Part shown: piece after piece, positions 42,633 through 51,461 of the stretch
How positions within the stretch are numbered: the stretch's first letter is position 1
Layout: each line of letters begins with the position of its first letter
Position numbers and translations under genes: made by a program
Assembly (NCBI RefSeq): GCF_003667705.1
Contig: NZ_CP033019.1
Location: 1,550,001-1,614,000, forward strand
Length of the DNA stretch: 64,000 nucleotides
Direction: 5' to 3'
Source of the DNA: Janthinobacterium agaricidamnosum
GTDB lineage: Bacteria > Pseudomonadota > Gammaproteobacteria > Burkholderiales > Burkholderiaceae_D
Notes under the pieces: generated by a model
Databases searched by the model: none
The model's input: the letters and a program-made list of their open reading frames with translations, nothing else
What the model was told of the DNA's origin: nothing

Positions 42633-43907
42633 TTATTCCAGCGGCACGCTGCGGTATTTGTTTACCTCCAGCGCCGACACCGCCGGCGCATCATTGCCCC
42701 ACGACGCGCGCAGATACGTGACCACGGCCGCCACTTCCGTATCATCCATGACGGGACCGAACGGCGGCATGCCGTAGGGACGCGGGTTGCCTTTTGTCCC
42801 GGGCGCGAAGCCGCCGTTGAGCACGAGGCGGATGGCGTTCACGGCCGACTGCGTCGTCAGCGCGCGGTTGCCGGCCAGCGGCGGGTAGCCGGGCGGCACG
42901 CCCTTGCCGTCGGTCTGGTGGCAGCTCGCGCACTGCGCCTCATACAGTTTTGCGCCCAGCGCCAGTTGCTGCCGGGCTTGCTCCGACGTGTCGCGCGGCG
43001 CCCGTTGCGCGGGCTGTGCCGGGCCGGGCAGGCTTTTCAGGTAGACGGCCATGGCCTGCACGTCGGCGCCGCTCATGTGCTGCAAGCTTTGCCGCACGAC
43101 TTCCGCCATGGGGCCGAAGACGGTGGCGCGCGGCGAGACGCCCGTTTGCAGCAATTCCACGATATGCGCCGTGTCCCAGTCGCCCAGGCCCGCTTCCGCG
43201 TCGGACGTCAGCGACGGCGCATACCAGCCCAACACGGGGATCAGGCCGCCCGACAGGCCGTCGTCGCTGCCGCCCAGGGTCGTGCGGCTGCTATGGCAGG
43301 CGCTGCAGTGGCCCAGGCCTTGCACCAGGTAGGCGCCCCGGTTCCATTCCATGCTTTTGTTTGTGAGCGGCTGGTACACGCCCGGTTTGAAATACAGGGC
43401 GCGCCAGGCGGCCAGCGCGATCTGCTGGTTGTAGGGGAAGCGCAGCGCGTGCGGCGCGTTCGCCTGCTTGTGCGGCGGCACGCTTTGGAAATACGCATAC
43501 AGGGCGTCGCTGTCTTCGCGCTGCACCTTGGTGTAGCTGGTGTAGGGAAAGGCCGGATACAGCAGCCGGCCGTCTTTCGACTTGCCGTTGTGGATGGCGC
43601 GCCAGAAATCGTCGGCCGTCCAGCTGCCGATGCCCGTTTCCTTGTCGGCCGTGATGTTGGGCGAGAGCACCTTGCCGAACGGCGTCTGCAGGGCCCGTCC
43701 CCCCGCGTAGGGCACGCCGCCGCGCGTCGTGTGGCAGGCCATGCAATCGCCCGCCTTGGCCAGGTAGGCGCCGCGCGCGACCAGCTGTTCCTGGCTCAGG
43801 GGGCTGGCAACGGCGGGCGGGCCCATGTCGTCGTCTGGGTACAGTACGAATCTGGCGCCGGCCGCAACGATGGCAACGCCGGCAATCGCGATCATCCATT
43901 TTTTCAT
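42633..43907 (-). CDS. triheme cytochrome c (dehydrogenase cytochrome subunit type)
   Basis: The 424-residue protein has an N-terminal membrane anchor or signal (about 5-25) and three heme-binding CxxCH motifs: CMACH, CSACH and CASCH, each followed by distal Met candidates. Size and heme count match the cytochrome subunits of membrane alcohol, gluconate or FAD-sugar dehydrogenases, which pass electrons to ubiquinone or oxidases. ATG 43907 overlaps the stop of the diheme gene (ATGA). No dehydrogenase subunit is next to it. Confidence 0.92.
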   Translation of the reverse strand: MKKWMIAIAGVAIVAAGARFVLYPDDDMGPPAVASPLSQEQLVARGAYLAKAGDCMACHTTRGGVPYAGGRALQTPFGKVLSPNITADKETGIGSWTADDFWRAIHNGKSKDGRLLYPAFPYTSYTKVQREDSDALYAYFQSVPPHKQANAPHALRFPYNQQIALAAWRALYFKPGVYQPLTNKSMEWNRGAYLVQGLGHCSACHSSRTTLGGSDDGLSGGLIPVLGWYAPSLTSDAEAGLGDWDTAHIVELLQTGVSPRATVFGPMAEVVRQSLQHMSGADVQAMAVYLKSLPGPAQPAQRAPRDTSEQARQQLALGAKLYEAQCASCHQTDGKGVPPGYPPLAGNRALTTQSAVNAIRLVLNGGFAPGTKGNPRPYGMPPFGPVMDDTEVAAVVTYLRASWGNDAPAVSALEVNKYRSVPLE

Positions 43908-44644
43908 GGCGCCACCTGCGCACCGGAGCCCGGCACGCCGCCGCAATGCAGGGGCAAGGGCAGGGCGATGCTGCTGGCGGGGCGCGCGTCGGCGCTGGCC
44001 ACTTGCGTGCCCAGCCAGGCCGAGACGGCGCCCACGTCCGCGTCCGACAGGCGCTGCGCCACTTGCGCCATGCAGTCGGGGGCGTGGGCGCGGCGGATGC
44101 CGTTCTTCCACGCGCCCAGCTGGGCGTTGATATAGTCGCGCGGCAAGCCCAGCAAGCCGGGGATGGCGGGCGCCACGCCGGCCAGCTTCTCGCCATGGCA
44201 GGCGATGCAGGCGGGAATCTTTTTACTGGTATCGCCGTGCAGCACCAGCTGCTTGCCGCGCTCCAGGGCCATCGTGCCGGCGCCGCTGGGCTGGGCCGGC
44301 GGCGGTGCAGGGTGCTGCGCCGCAAAATACTCGGCGATTTCGCGCAGGTAATCGTCGGGCAAGTGTTCGACCATATAGTTCATCATCGGATACTGGCGCC
44401 GTCCCTCGCGAAAGTTCAGCAGCTGGTTGTACAGGTAGCCTGAAGGCTTGCCGGCGATGCGGGGAAAGAAGGCGTCGTGGCGTTCCTTCGGCGCATGGCA
44501 GGCCGTGCACGCCTTGATGCGCTGTTCCAGGCTGTCGTGGCCGGCTGGCAGCGCGGCGGGCGCGGCCAGCCCCATGCCGGGCCAGGCGATAGCCAGGGCC
44601 AGCACCAGCACGCGGGGAGAATGGAGTAGCATGGGGAGTTGCAT
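43904..44644 (-). CDS. diheme cytochrome c (c4-like)
   Basis: The 246-residue periplasmic protein has a signal peptide (about 1-28) and two c-type heme sites (CTACH near 47, CIACH near 147), giving two cytochrome domains as in c4. It probably relays electrons between the co-encoded triheme protein and a terminal oxidase. It is the first gene of the leftward pair and is divergent from a MocR regulator. A second start at 44632 is possible. Confidence 0.9.
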   Translation of the reverse strand: MQLPMLLHSPRVLVLALAIAWPGMGLAAPAALPAGHDSLEQRIKACTACHAPKERHDAFFPRIAGKPSGYLYNQLLNFREGRRQYPMMNYMVEHLPDDYLREIAEYFAAQHPAPPPAQPSGAGTMALERGKQLVLHGDTSKKIPACIACHGEKLAGVAPAIPGLLGLPRDYINAQLGAWKNGIRRAHAPDCMAQVAQRLSDADVGAVSAWLGTQVASADARPASSIALPLPLHCGGVPGSGAQVAP

Positions 44645-44710
44645 GGGGAAATAACCTGTCTCGTCGGTCGATGTGCCGTGCCGGTGTTGCTGCCCGGATG
44701 TTGTTACCCT

Positions 44711-44740
44711 AGCATATACCGGGTGCTGTCACTGTGACAG
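44711..44740. promoter_or_regulatory. 15-base palindrome between cytochrome operon and MocR gene
   Basis: CTGTCAC (44726-44732) and GTGACAG (44734-44740) are perfect 7-base arms around a single T in the 140-base divergent region. A minus-strand TATGCT (44716-44711) is a plausible -10 for the cytochrome operon, which would place the palindrome over its -35 region. This is a candidate site for the divergent MocR protein. Confidence 0.5.
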
Positions 44741-44784
44741 GATCAGTTGTGCAATAAAACTACGGATCAGTTTGAGGAGCAGGG

Positions 44785-46206
44785 TTGAAACGATATGAGG
44801 AATTGGCGGAAGAAGTCGCCGCCATGATAGCCACGCAGTTGTTGCTGCCTGGCGATAAATTACCGTCCGTACGCCAGCAGCATGCGCGCAGGGGCGTCAG
44901 CCCGTCGACGGTGTTCCAGGCGTATTATTTGCTCGAAGCGCGCGGCATGATCGTCTCGCGTCCCCGCTCCGGCTATTACGTGGCGCCGCAGCGCGCCGCG
45001 CTGGCGCCCGAGCCGGACAGTTCCCACCCGCTCGACGCCAGCACCACAGTCGATGTCAGCGACCTCGTGTTCGAGGTGCTGGGCGCCGTCGGCGCGCGCG
45101 ATATCGTGCCGTTCGGTTCGGCCTTTCCCAGCCCGCAGCTGTTCCCCATGGAAAGGCTGGCGCGGGCCGTGTCGGCCAGCATGCGCCGCCTCGACCCGTG
45201 GAGCACCGTCACGGATTTGTCCTTGGGCAATGCCGAGCTGCGCCGCCAGATCGCCCTGCGCTATCAGCTTGACGGCGTGCCCGTTTCCAGCGACGACATC
45301 GTCATCACGAATGGCGCGCTGGAAGCGCTGAACCTGTGCCTGCAAGCCGTCACGCGGCCCGGCGACACGGTGCTGATCGAGTCGCCCAGCTTCTATGCCT
45401 GCCTGCAGGCGCTGCAGCGGCTGGAACTGAAGGCGGTGGAAATTGCCACCAGCCCCCGTGACGGTGTCGACCTGGCGGCGCTGGAAGAGTTGCTGCAACG
45501 CCACCGGCCCAAGGCGTGCTGGCTGATGACGAGTTTCCAGAACCCCCTGGGCAGCCTGATGCCGCCGGAAAAGAAGCGCGCGCTGGTCGAACTGCTGGCG
45601 CGCCATGGCGTGCCGCTGATCGAGGATGACGTGTATGGCGAGCTGTATTTCGGCAAGCAGCGTCCGGGCCTGACGAAAAGCCACGACAGCGCGGGCCTCG
45701 TCATGCATTGCAGCTCGTTTTCCAAGACCCTGGCGCCCGGTTTCCGGCTGGGCTGGGCCGTGGCGGGCCGCTATGCGCGACAGGTCGAGCGCTTGAAACT
45801 GACGACGAGCCTGTCGGCGCCCATCCCCCTGCAGATGGCGCTGGCCGATTATCTGGCGCAGGGCGGCTACGACCGCCATTTGCGCCAGCTGCGCTTGACC
45901 CTGGCGGCGCAGCAAAACACCATGCTGCAAGCGATCGCCGTGCATTTTCCGCCCGGCACGCGGGTAACGCGGCCGCAGGGCGGCTATTTCGTCTGGGTTG
46001 AAATGCCGGCGGGCATCGATGCGCTGGCCTTGCACCGCAGCGCGCTGGCGGCCGGCATCAGCATCGCGCCCGGCCCCATCTTTTCCGCCACGCGCGCGTT
46101 TCGCCACTGCATCCGCCTCAATTATGGCCACCCGTGGAGTCCGCAGCTGGAAGAGGCCATCGCCACCCTGGGGCGGCTGGCGCAGAGGGCGGCAAGCGGC
46201 ACGTGA
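44785..46206 (+). CDS. MocR-type regulator (GntR domain fused to aminotransferase fold)
   Basis: The 473-residue protein has a GntR winged helix (about 1-75; GDKLPSVRQQHARRGVSPSTVFQAYYLLEARG) and a class I aminotransferase-like domain (about 100-470) with the PLP Lys in SSFSKTLAPGFRLGW (K314). MocR proteins use PLP as sensor cofactor and regulate PLP, GABA, taurine or related genes. TTG 44785 has AGGAG 5 bases upstream. The divergent cytochrome genes are its nearest possible targets, which is unusual for the family. Confidence 0.9.
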   Translation: MKRYEELAEEVAAMIATQLLLPGDKLPSVRQQHARRGVSPSTVFQAYYLLEARGMIVSRPRSGYYVAPQRAALAPEPDSSHPLDASTTVDVSDLVFEVLGAVGARDIVPFGSAFPSPQLFPMERLARAVSASMRRLDPWSTVTDLSLGNAELRRQIALRYQLDGVPVSSDDIVITNGALEALNLCLQAVTRPGDTVLIESPSFYACLQALQRLELKAVEIATSPRDGVDLAALEELLQRHRPKACWLMTSFQNPLGSLMPPEKKRALVELLARHGVPLIEDDVYGELYFGKQRPGLTKSHDSAGLVMHCSSFSKTLAPGFRLGWAVAGRYARQVERLKLTTSLSAPIPLQMALADYLAQGGYDRHLRQLRLTLAAQQNTMLQAIAVHFPPGTRVTRPQGGYFVWVEMPAGIDALALHRSALAAGISIAPGPIFSATRAFRHCIRLNYGHPWSPQLEEAIATLGRLAQRAASGT

Positions 46207-46295
46207 AAAAAAGTCCTTGCGCCAGCAAGTGTTTCATTCCAAAAGGAAATATTGCTGTTATATTGAAGTATCTATAACGAATGATGGGAATGATA

Positions 46296-46643
46296 ATGGA
46301 TAACACGCAGCCGGAACTGGGTCGTACGCAAGATACGACGCTGGCCATTCTGTCCCACGTTGGCGGCCTGTTCACCAGCTGGGTGGCGCCGCTGATCATT
46401 TACCTGATCAAGAAAGACGATGCGGATAAATTCTCGGCCGAGAACGCCCGCGAGGCGCTCAATTTCCAGATCACCCTGATCATCTGGTATTTTGCCTGCT
46501 TCATCCTGTCGTTCGTGCTGATCGGCCTGTTCCTGTTCTGGATCGTGGCGCTGGCCAATCTGGTGTGCTCGATCGTCGCTGCCGTCAAGGCCAGCAATGG
46601 CGTCACTTACCGCTATCCCCTGACCTTGCGTCTGGTCAAATAA
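46296..46643 (+). CDS. DUF4870 membrane protein
   Basis: The 115-residue protein has three hydrophobic segments and the DUF4870 pattern (LAILSHVGGLFTSWVAPLIIYLIKKDD, FSAENAREALNFQITLIIWYF). Function unknown. I chose ATG 46296 because GGGA lies 6 bases upstream. Other in-frame ATGs at 46281, 46284 and 46290 would add up to five residues. Confidence 0.88.
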   Translation: MDNTQPELGRTQDTTLAILSHVGGLFTSWVAPLIIYLIKKDDADKFSAENAREALNFQITLIIWYFACFILSFVLIGLFLFWIVALANLVCSIVAAVKASNGVTYRYPLTLRLVK

Positions 46644-46664
46644 GGCTGCGCCGGCCGCCGGGTG

Positions 46665-47087
46665 TCAGCCCGGGCGGCCGGGCAGTATCAGGAATGACGC
46701 AAAGTCGGGCGCCACCGTGGTGGCAGTCCCTGTTTCGTGCGACCACAGCACGACCATCGGCTCGCCCGATGGCCCCGTTTGCGCATAGTCAAAACAATAG
46801 TAATCGCCCGTGCCGAACTGGGCAAAGGGCAGCAGGGATGCGGCATCGCCGTCATCCGTATTCTCGAGCCACTCTTGCCAGTCGGTGCGGTAATGGCGTT
46901 CTATCGATTCCCACGTCTTGCGCGCATTAGCCGCATCGTAGACGGGAAAGATGCTCAAGGCGCCCAGCGCGCGGCCATTGTTGACCAATAACCATTGCAC
47001 GTAGGACGCGGGCAGCCCACGCCCCAGCGCCTGTTCGGCGGCGGTGATCGCGTCAGGCGTGGTGCCGATGGACTTGTTCTTGCTCAT
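46665..47087 (-). CDS. SMI1/KNR4 family protein
   Basis: The 140-residue protein shows the SMI1/KNR4 (SUKH) pattern: AITAAEQALGRGLPASYVQWLLVNNGRAL near the N-terminus, then LLPFAQFGTGDYYCFDYAQ and EPMVVLWSHETG. In bacteria these are often immunity proteins against nucleases or other toxins, but single copies also occur without a toxin. No toxin gene is visible beside it. The exonuclease gene lies 21 bases upstream on the same strand, so they may share a transcript. Confidence 0.85.
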   Translation of the reverse strand: MSKNKSIGTTPDAITAAEQALGRGLPASYVQWLLVNNGRALGALSIFPVYDAANARKTWESIERHYRTDWQEWLENTDDGDAASLLPFAQFGTGDYYCFDYAQTGPSGEPMVVLWSHETGTATTVAPDFASFLILPGRPG

Positions 47088-47108
47088 GTTGCAGGAAGGC
47101 GCGCCGGC

Positions 47109-47756
47109 TCAGGCGGCGACTGGCGGCGGGGCAGGCGGCGTGCTGACGCGCGGCGCTTTTTGCGGCGCCACCTTGCCGCCTTCGGCGATCCAGCGGCGGT
47201 ACACGCGCAGGGCCACTTGCGCATCGTCGGCCGCGTACAGGATCTGCTTTTCCGTCAGGCGCGACGTGGCCCAGTTGGTGGTGGAGATCTTTTTCGATTT
47301 CTGCAGATGCAGGCCGAAAAATTTGGCCACGGCCGTCTTCGCGCCCAGGTCGTTGCGCTGGCCGCCGCGCAGGGCGACGGACAGGTCGAGCACCTGGGCT
47401 GGCGCGATGCCCAGCTTGTTGCGCAGGCGCTTGACGTCGTCGGACAGGCCAAAGCCCACCTTCAGGGTGGTGGTCGATTCGAGGATGGCTTTGAGTTCGG
47501 CCAGGGCCGGCGCCGGCGTGCTGCCCACCTGGAACAGGTAGGCGATGTCGTCGGTAGCCAGCTGGATCAGATGCGGTCCCGTGGAGGACTCGCCCTTCAC
47601 AAAAGTAGGCTTTGATTCCGTATCGAAGCCGATGGCGTCCGCTGCCAGCAGGGCGGCCATGGCCGCCTGTGCATCATCGCTGGTACGTACCAGCTTGACG
47701 TGGTCGAGGGCGATGCCTTGATACGGGGGGAGTGGCGGTACGGCAGCTGTGTCCAT
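47109..47756 (-). CDS. RNase D-like 3'-5' exonuclease domain protein
   Basis: The 215-residue protein is a DEDDy exonuclease: AIGFDTESKPTF (D, E), KVGFGLSDDVKRL (third Asp), and ILYAADDAQVALRVYRRW (Tyr and last Asp). It lacks the HRDC domains of full RNase D. It probably trims small RNA or DNA ends. It lies 9 bases after the ProQ/FinO gene, so RNA-binding and RNA-trimming proteins may be co-expressed. Confidence 0.9.
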   Translation of the reverse strand: MDTAAVPPLPPYQGIALDHVKLVRTSDDAQAAMAALLAADAIGFDTESKPTFVKGESSTGPHLIQLATDDIAYLFQVGSTPAPALAELKAILESTTTLKVGFGLSDDVKRLRNKLGIAPAQVLDLSVALRGGQRNDLGAKTAVAKFFGLHLQKSKKISTTNWATSRLTEKQILYAADDAQVALRVYRRWIAEGGKVAPQKAPRVSTPPAPPPVAA

Positions 47757-47765
47757 GAAACCGGA

Positions 47766-48275
47766 TCAGCCTTTGCGCGAGAATTTCGCGGTCAGCTGAT
47801 TCAGTTTTTCCAGGCGCAAGCGGTTCGCTTCTTCGGCGGCCGCCGCGTCGCGCTCGGCTTTCTTGCGCTCGGCTTCCTTCTTGAAGCGCTGCTGCAAGAC
47901 TTGCGTGGCGTGGTCGCGGTGCGTTTGCGTCACTTCCGCGCCGGCCGTGCCGTCGAGGTCGTAGCGGATCTTGGCTTTTTCCATCACGCGCAGGTAGCGC
48001 AGCGAACCCGTGTGGATGCCCAGCGCCGTGCGCATCAGCTTGCGGTCCAGGTCCGGCAGGCGCGCCAGGATCTGCTTGTCGATACCGATCGACAAGGGCA
48101 GGCAATCGCGGAATGGCGGGAATTGCTCCTGGAACTGCTTCAGCAGCGCGCGTGCGGTCAGGCCGGCCGGCGCCGGCGTGGTCGCTGCGGCCGGTGCCGC
48201 CGCTGGGGCTGCATCGACTGGCGTGTCAGGAGTGGTGGCTTGCTGGTCTGGCGTGGAGCTGGTCATCGACATCAT
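47766..48275 (-). CDS. ProQ/FinO family RNA chaperone
   Basis: The 169-residue protein has a disordered Pro/Ala/Thr-rich start (about 1-40) and a FinO/ProQ domain (ARALLKQFQEQFPPFRDCLPLSIGI; LRTALGIHTGSLRYLRVM-like). A charged coiled-coil tail of Ala/Glu/Arg/Lys follows. It should bind structured RNAs and sRNA-mRNA pairs. The start is uncertain: ATGs at 48275, 48272 and 48266 are all possible and none has a clear Shine-Dalgarno. A candidate sRNA is encoded divergently right next to it. Confidence 0.87.
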   Translation of the reverse strand: MMSMTSSTPDQQATTPDTPVDAAPAAAPAAATTPAPAGLTARALLKQFQEQFPPFRDCLPLSIGIDKQILARLPDLDRKLMRTALGIHTGSLRYLRVMEKAKIRYDLDGTAGAEVTQTHRDHATQVLQQRFKKEAERKKAERDAAAAEEANRLRLEKLNQLTAKFSRKG

Positions 48276-48400
48276 TGGTTGGGCTATAAAAGGGGAGCAT
48301 AGCACGCGCCACAGGCAAGTGCATTGTCTTTTTTGGCAACTTGCGCTGCAACAAGCGGGTCCGCCCTACAGCGGACACAGCGCGAAATACGGGAAATGTG

Positions 48401-48406
48401 TATAAT
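48401..48406 (+). promoter_or_regulatory. perfect -10 TATAAT upstream of the orphan terminator
   Basis: A consensus TATAAT with a GC-rich discriminator downstream is embedded in the gap before rpoD. No TTGACA-like -35 stands at 16-18 bases. It is the best start signal for either a small RNA or the rpoD leader. Confidence 0.5.
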
Positions 48407-48411
48407 GTCGG

Positions 48412-48628
48412 CTTGCGCTGATGACTGGACCCCGTTTTTGATGGTCTGGCTCAGGTGTGCAGGGGATAGGAGCAGTGCGGTGCAGGGCCATCATTATTGA
48501 TATTTTTGATATCAGATATTTTGCTTATCAATTATCCAGATAACTGGCCTTCGTGCATAATCTTGCTCTCCGCTGTGTCTTCACTGAACAACAATAGATT
48601 CAAGCCCGTTCTGGTACGGGCTTTTTTT
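48412..48628 (+). ncRNA. candidate small RNA or attenuated leader before rpoD
   Basis: A TATAAT at 48401-48406 and a full intrinsic terminator at 48602-48628 bound about 217 bases. The terminator is AAGCCCGT, a 6-base loop, ACGGGCTT and seven Ts. No plus-strand gene lies upstream for 1.9 kb, so the terminator has no protein gene to serve. The interval is AT-rich at 48490-48560, holds a hairpin TGATAT/ATATCA (48498-48514), and has no reading frame with a ribosome site. It may be an sRNA, or an rpoD leader ended early. I could not fit it to 6S RNA. Confidence 0.45.
48602..48628 (+). terminator. intrinsic terminator upstream of rpoD
   Basis: AAGCCCGT (48602-48609) pairs with ACGGGCTT (48616-48623) and is followed by Ts through 48628. 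No A-run precedes it, so it works on the plus strand only. Confidence 0.88.
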
Positions 48629-48728
48629 CATTCCGCAATGTACATCGCTTATTTATCTGACCCGGCTTCGGCCCCGCCGCTCCGCATGACGGATGCGCGG
48701 GCTTTGAACGTCCCGATAGACAGGCGCC

Positions 48729-48748
48729 GCTGCCGTTAACACGGCAGC
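48729..48748 (+). repeat. 8-bp hairpin in the rpoD leader
   Basis: GCTGCCGT (48729-48736) pairs perfectly with ACGGCAGC (48741-48748) around TAAC. No T-run follows, so it is not a terminator; it could shape the 5' leader of rpoD. The rest of 48629-48844 shows no gene, with ATG 48845 preceded by AAGAGAT. Confidence 0.4.
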
Positions 48749-48844
48749 CGCAACAATACGCTCCATCGAGTCCGGTTTCGCAGGCTTAGGTGGAATCATT
48801 CACTTCGCGCCGACACCATCTGGTCTCGCATTAAGAGATATCTC

Positions 48845-51397
48845 ATGAAGAATACGCCAAAAACTTTAACGTTGTCCGCCAAGGCGCCACGCCCAGCCGC
48901 GGCGCCACTTGCCGTACCCAAAACGACTTTATCTTACTTCATCGATAATGCGCAAGCGAATCCGGAAGCGACCGTCACGACGGCACCGACCGTCGTCACC
49001 GTGGTGAAGAAAAGCCGCTCGCGCCTGGCTGCCGTGCCGCCGGCCGATGCGGCTGCCGAAGCGCCAGCGGCGGCTGTCGACGCCGTTGCCGAAGTGGCCG
49101 AGGTGGCCGACGCCGCACCGGCCAAAACGCCAAGCGTGAAGGTCGCCCCCGGCGCCAAGGCCCCGGCCGCGCCGCGCAAGGTCAGCGAAAGCGCCGCCAC
49201 GAACAAGGTGGTGACGGCAGCCCGCTCGAAAGTCGTGCGCGCCAAGCCTGAGGCAGCGCCCGTGACCATCATCACCGGCGCGCAAGTGGTCAGCAAGACC
49301 ACGGACGCCGATGCCCTGGCCGCCATCGACACCTCGAATTACTTCCTGCCGACCGTCAAGGTGCCAGGCCGCCGCGGCCGCAAGCCGAGCGAATTCACGC
49401 CGGAAAACGATGAAGTGGCGGCACTGAACGCCGTCGAGCGCGCCGAACTGAAGGCCGTGTCGAAAGCGCGCGACCGCAAGGCCAAGGGCGGCCTGGCGGA
49501 CGCGCTCGGCGATCCGGAAGCATCGGCAGCGGACCTGGAACGCCGCCGCAAGCAGATCACGGGCTTGATCAACATGGGCAAGGAACGCGGTTTCCTCACC
49601 TACGCCGAGATCAATGACCAATTGCCGGAAAACATCATCGATCCGGAAGCGATCGAAGGCATCATCGCCACTTTCAACGACATGGGCATCGCCGTCTACG
49701 AGCGTGCCCCTGATGCGGAAAGCCTGTTGTTGACTGACAACGTCGCCACCGTCACCAGCGACGATGAAGTGGAAGCGGCTGCCGCCACGGCCCTGTCGAC
49801 GGTCGACTCCGACTTCGGCCGCACCACCGACCCCGTGCGCATGTACATGCGTGAAATGGGCGCCGTGGCGCTGCTGACGCGCGAAGGCGAGATCGAGATC
49901 GCCAAGCGCATCGAAGGCGGCCTGAAGGACATGATCCAGGCTATTTCCGCCTGCCCCACCACGATCGGCGAAATCGTTGCGCTGTCGCAAAAAATTGCGC
50001 GCGATGAAATCAAGGTTGATGAAGTGGTCGACGGCTTTGTGGATTTGAACGAAAGCAATGCCCCGGCACCGGCCGCCGCTCCCGCCGCCCCCGCCGCCAG
50101 CGGTGACGACGAGGAAGAGGAAGAAGAAGCCGAGGAAGAAGACGGCGACGCCAATGGCGGCGCGGCCGGTTTCTCCAGCGAGCAACTGGCCCAGCTGAAA
50201 AAGAATGCGTTGGAGAAATTCAACGTCATTTCCACGCAGTACGACAAGATGCGCAAGGCGCCCGAGGGTTACAACTCGAAAGCCTACATCAAGGCGCAGG
50301 AAGCCATTTCGCAGGAATTGCTGGGCATCCGCTTCACGGCCAAGGTCGTGGAAAAGCTGTGCGACACCCTGCGCGGCCAGATGGAAGAAGTGCGCCACAT
50401 CGAGCGCGCCGTGCTGGAACTGTGCGTGAACAAATGCGGCATGCCGCGCGCCCACTTCATCAAGGTGTTCCCGGGCAATGAATGCGACCTGGAATGGGTC
50501 GACCGCGAAGTCGACTGCAAGTACCCGTACAGCGCCATCCTCAGCCGTAACGTGCCTGCCGTCAAGGAACTGCAAAAGAAGATGATCGACCTGCAAGCGC
50601 GCGTGGCCCTGCCGCTGGCGGACTTGCGCAAGATCAACAAGCAGATGGCTGCCGGCGAAAAGCGCGCGCGTCACGCGAAACGCGAAATGACGGTCGCTAA
50701 CTTGCGTCTGGTGATTTCGATCGCGAAGAAATACATCAACCGCGGCTTGCAATTCCTCGACCTGATCCAGGAAGGCAACATCGGTCTGCTGAAGGCCGTC
50801 GATAAATTCGAATACCGCCGCGGCTACAAGTTTTCGACCTACGCCACCTGGTGGATACGCCAGGCGATCACGCGTTCGATCGCCGACATGGCCCGCACCA
50901 TCCGCGTGCCGGTGCACATGATCGAAACGATCAACAAGATGAACCGCATCTCGCGCCAGATCATGCAGGAAACGGGCAGCGAGCCGGACCTGGCGACCCT
51001 GGCCGTCAAGATGGAAATGCCGGAAAACAAGGTGCGTGAAATCATGAAGATCGCGAAAGAGCCGATTTCCATGGAAACGCCGATGGGCGAAGATGGCGAT
51101 TCGCAACTGGGCGACTTCATCGAAGACAACACGACGTTGGCGCCGCTGGACGCCGCGCTGCACGCATCGATGCGCAACGTGATCAAGGAAGTGCTGGACT
51201 CCCTGACGCCGCGCGAAGCGAAAGTGCTGCGCATGCGTTACGGCGTGGAAATGTCGAACGACCACACGCTGGAAGAAGTGGGCAAGCAGTTCGACGTGAC
51301 GCGTGAGCGCATCCGCCAGATCGAAGCGAAAGCCATGAGCAAGCTGCGCCAGCCTTCGCGCTCGGACAAGCTGAAGACTTTCCTGACGCAAAACTAA
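48845..51397 (+). CDS. rpoD: RNA polymerase primary sigma factor RpoD (sigma-70)
   Basis: The 850-residue protein is a group 1 sigma factor. It has a long Ala/Pro-rich extension (about 1-165), region 1.1 (about 225-285), region 1.2 ([19 protein letters not shown]), a non-conserved region with an acidic tract (about 419-436), region 2 with [14 protein letters not shown] (about 614-692), region 3, and region 4 helix-turn-helix [23 protein letters not shown] (about 808-832). It directs housekeeping promoters. The N-terminal extension makes it longer than the E. coli protein (613). dnaG is not upstream; a minus-strand ProQ gene is. Confidence 0.97.
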   Translation: MKNTPKTLTLSAKAPRPAAAPLAVPKTTLSYFIDNAQANPEATVTTAPTVVTVVKKSRSRLAAVPPADAAAEAPAAAVDAVAEVAEVADAAPAKTPSVKVAPGAKAPAAPRKVSESAATNKVVTAARSKVVRAKPEAAPVTIITGAQVVSKTTDADALAAIDTSNYFLPTVKVPGRRGRKPSEFTPENDEVAALNAVERAELKAVSKARDRKAKGGLADALGDPEASAADLERRRKQITGLINMGKERGFLTYAEINDQLPENIIDPEAIEGIIATFNDMGIAVYERAPDAESLLLTDNVATVTSDDEVEAAAATALSTVDSDFGRTTDPVRMYMREMGAVALLTREGEIEIAKRIEGGLKDMIQAISACPTTIGEIVALSQKIARDEIKVDEVVDGFVDLNESNAPAPAAAPAAPAASGDDEEEEEEAEEEDGDANGGAAGFSSEQLAQLKKNALEKFNVISTQYDKMRKAPEGYNSKAYIKAQEAISQELLGIRFTAKVVEKLCDTLRGQMEEVRHIERAVLELCVNKCGMPRAHFIKVFPGNECDLEWVDREVDCKYPYSAILSRNVPAVKELQKKMIDLQARVALPLADLRKINKQMAAGEKRARHAKREMTVANLRLVISIAKKYINRGLQFLDLIQEGNIGLLKAVDKFEYRRGYKFSTYATWWIRQAITRSIADMARTIRVPVHMIETINKMNRISRQIMQETGSEPDLATLAVKMEMPENKVREIMKIAKEPISMETPMGEDGDSQLGDFIEDNTTLAPLDAALHASMRNVIKEVLDSLTPREAKVLRMRYGVEMSNDHTLEEVGKQFDVTRERIRQIEAKAMSKLRQPSRSDKLKTFLTQN

Positions 51398-51413
51398 GCG
51401 GTCAGCAGGCAAT

Positions 51414-51442
51414 AAAAAAAGAGGCGCAAGCCTCTTTTTTTT
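51414..51442. terminator. bidirectional intrinsic terminator after rpoD
   Basis: An A-run and GAGGC (51421-51425), loop GCAA, GCCTC (51430-51434) and eight Ts. It also faces the convergent HAF-repeat gene. Confidence 0.93.
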
Positions 51443-51461
51443 CGTCCCTACCTGTGCCGAT

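Noticed and set aside
46665..47087. SMI1/KNR4 gene as the immunity gene of a toxin system
   Set aside because: No polymorphic toxin or nuclease toxin gene lies beside it; neighbours are a DUF4870 protein and a housekeeping exonuclease.
48412..48628. Assignment of the candidate RNA before rpoD as 6S RNA
   Set aside because: The 5' and 3' ends do not pair into the long rod with a central bubble that 6S RNA needs, and the gene context differs.
48929..51412. 827-codon minus-strand frame opposite rpoD
   Set aside because: Antisense shadow of a certain gene; low-complexity His/Phe/Leu/Arg product.
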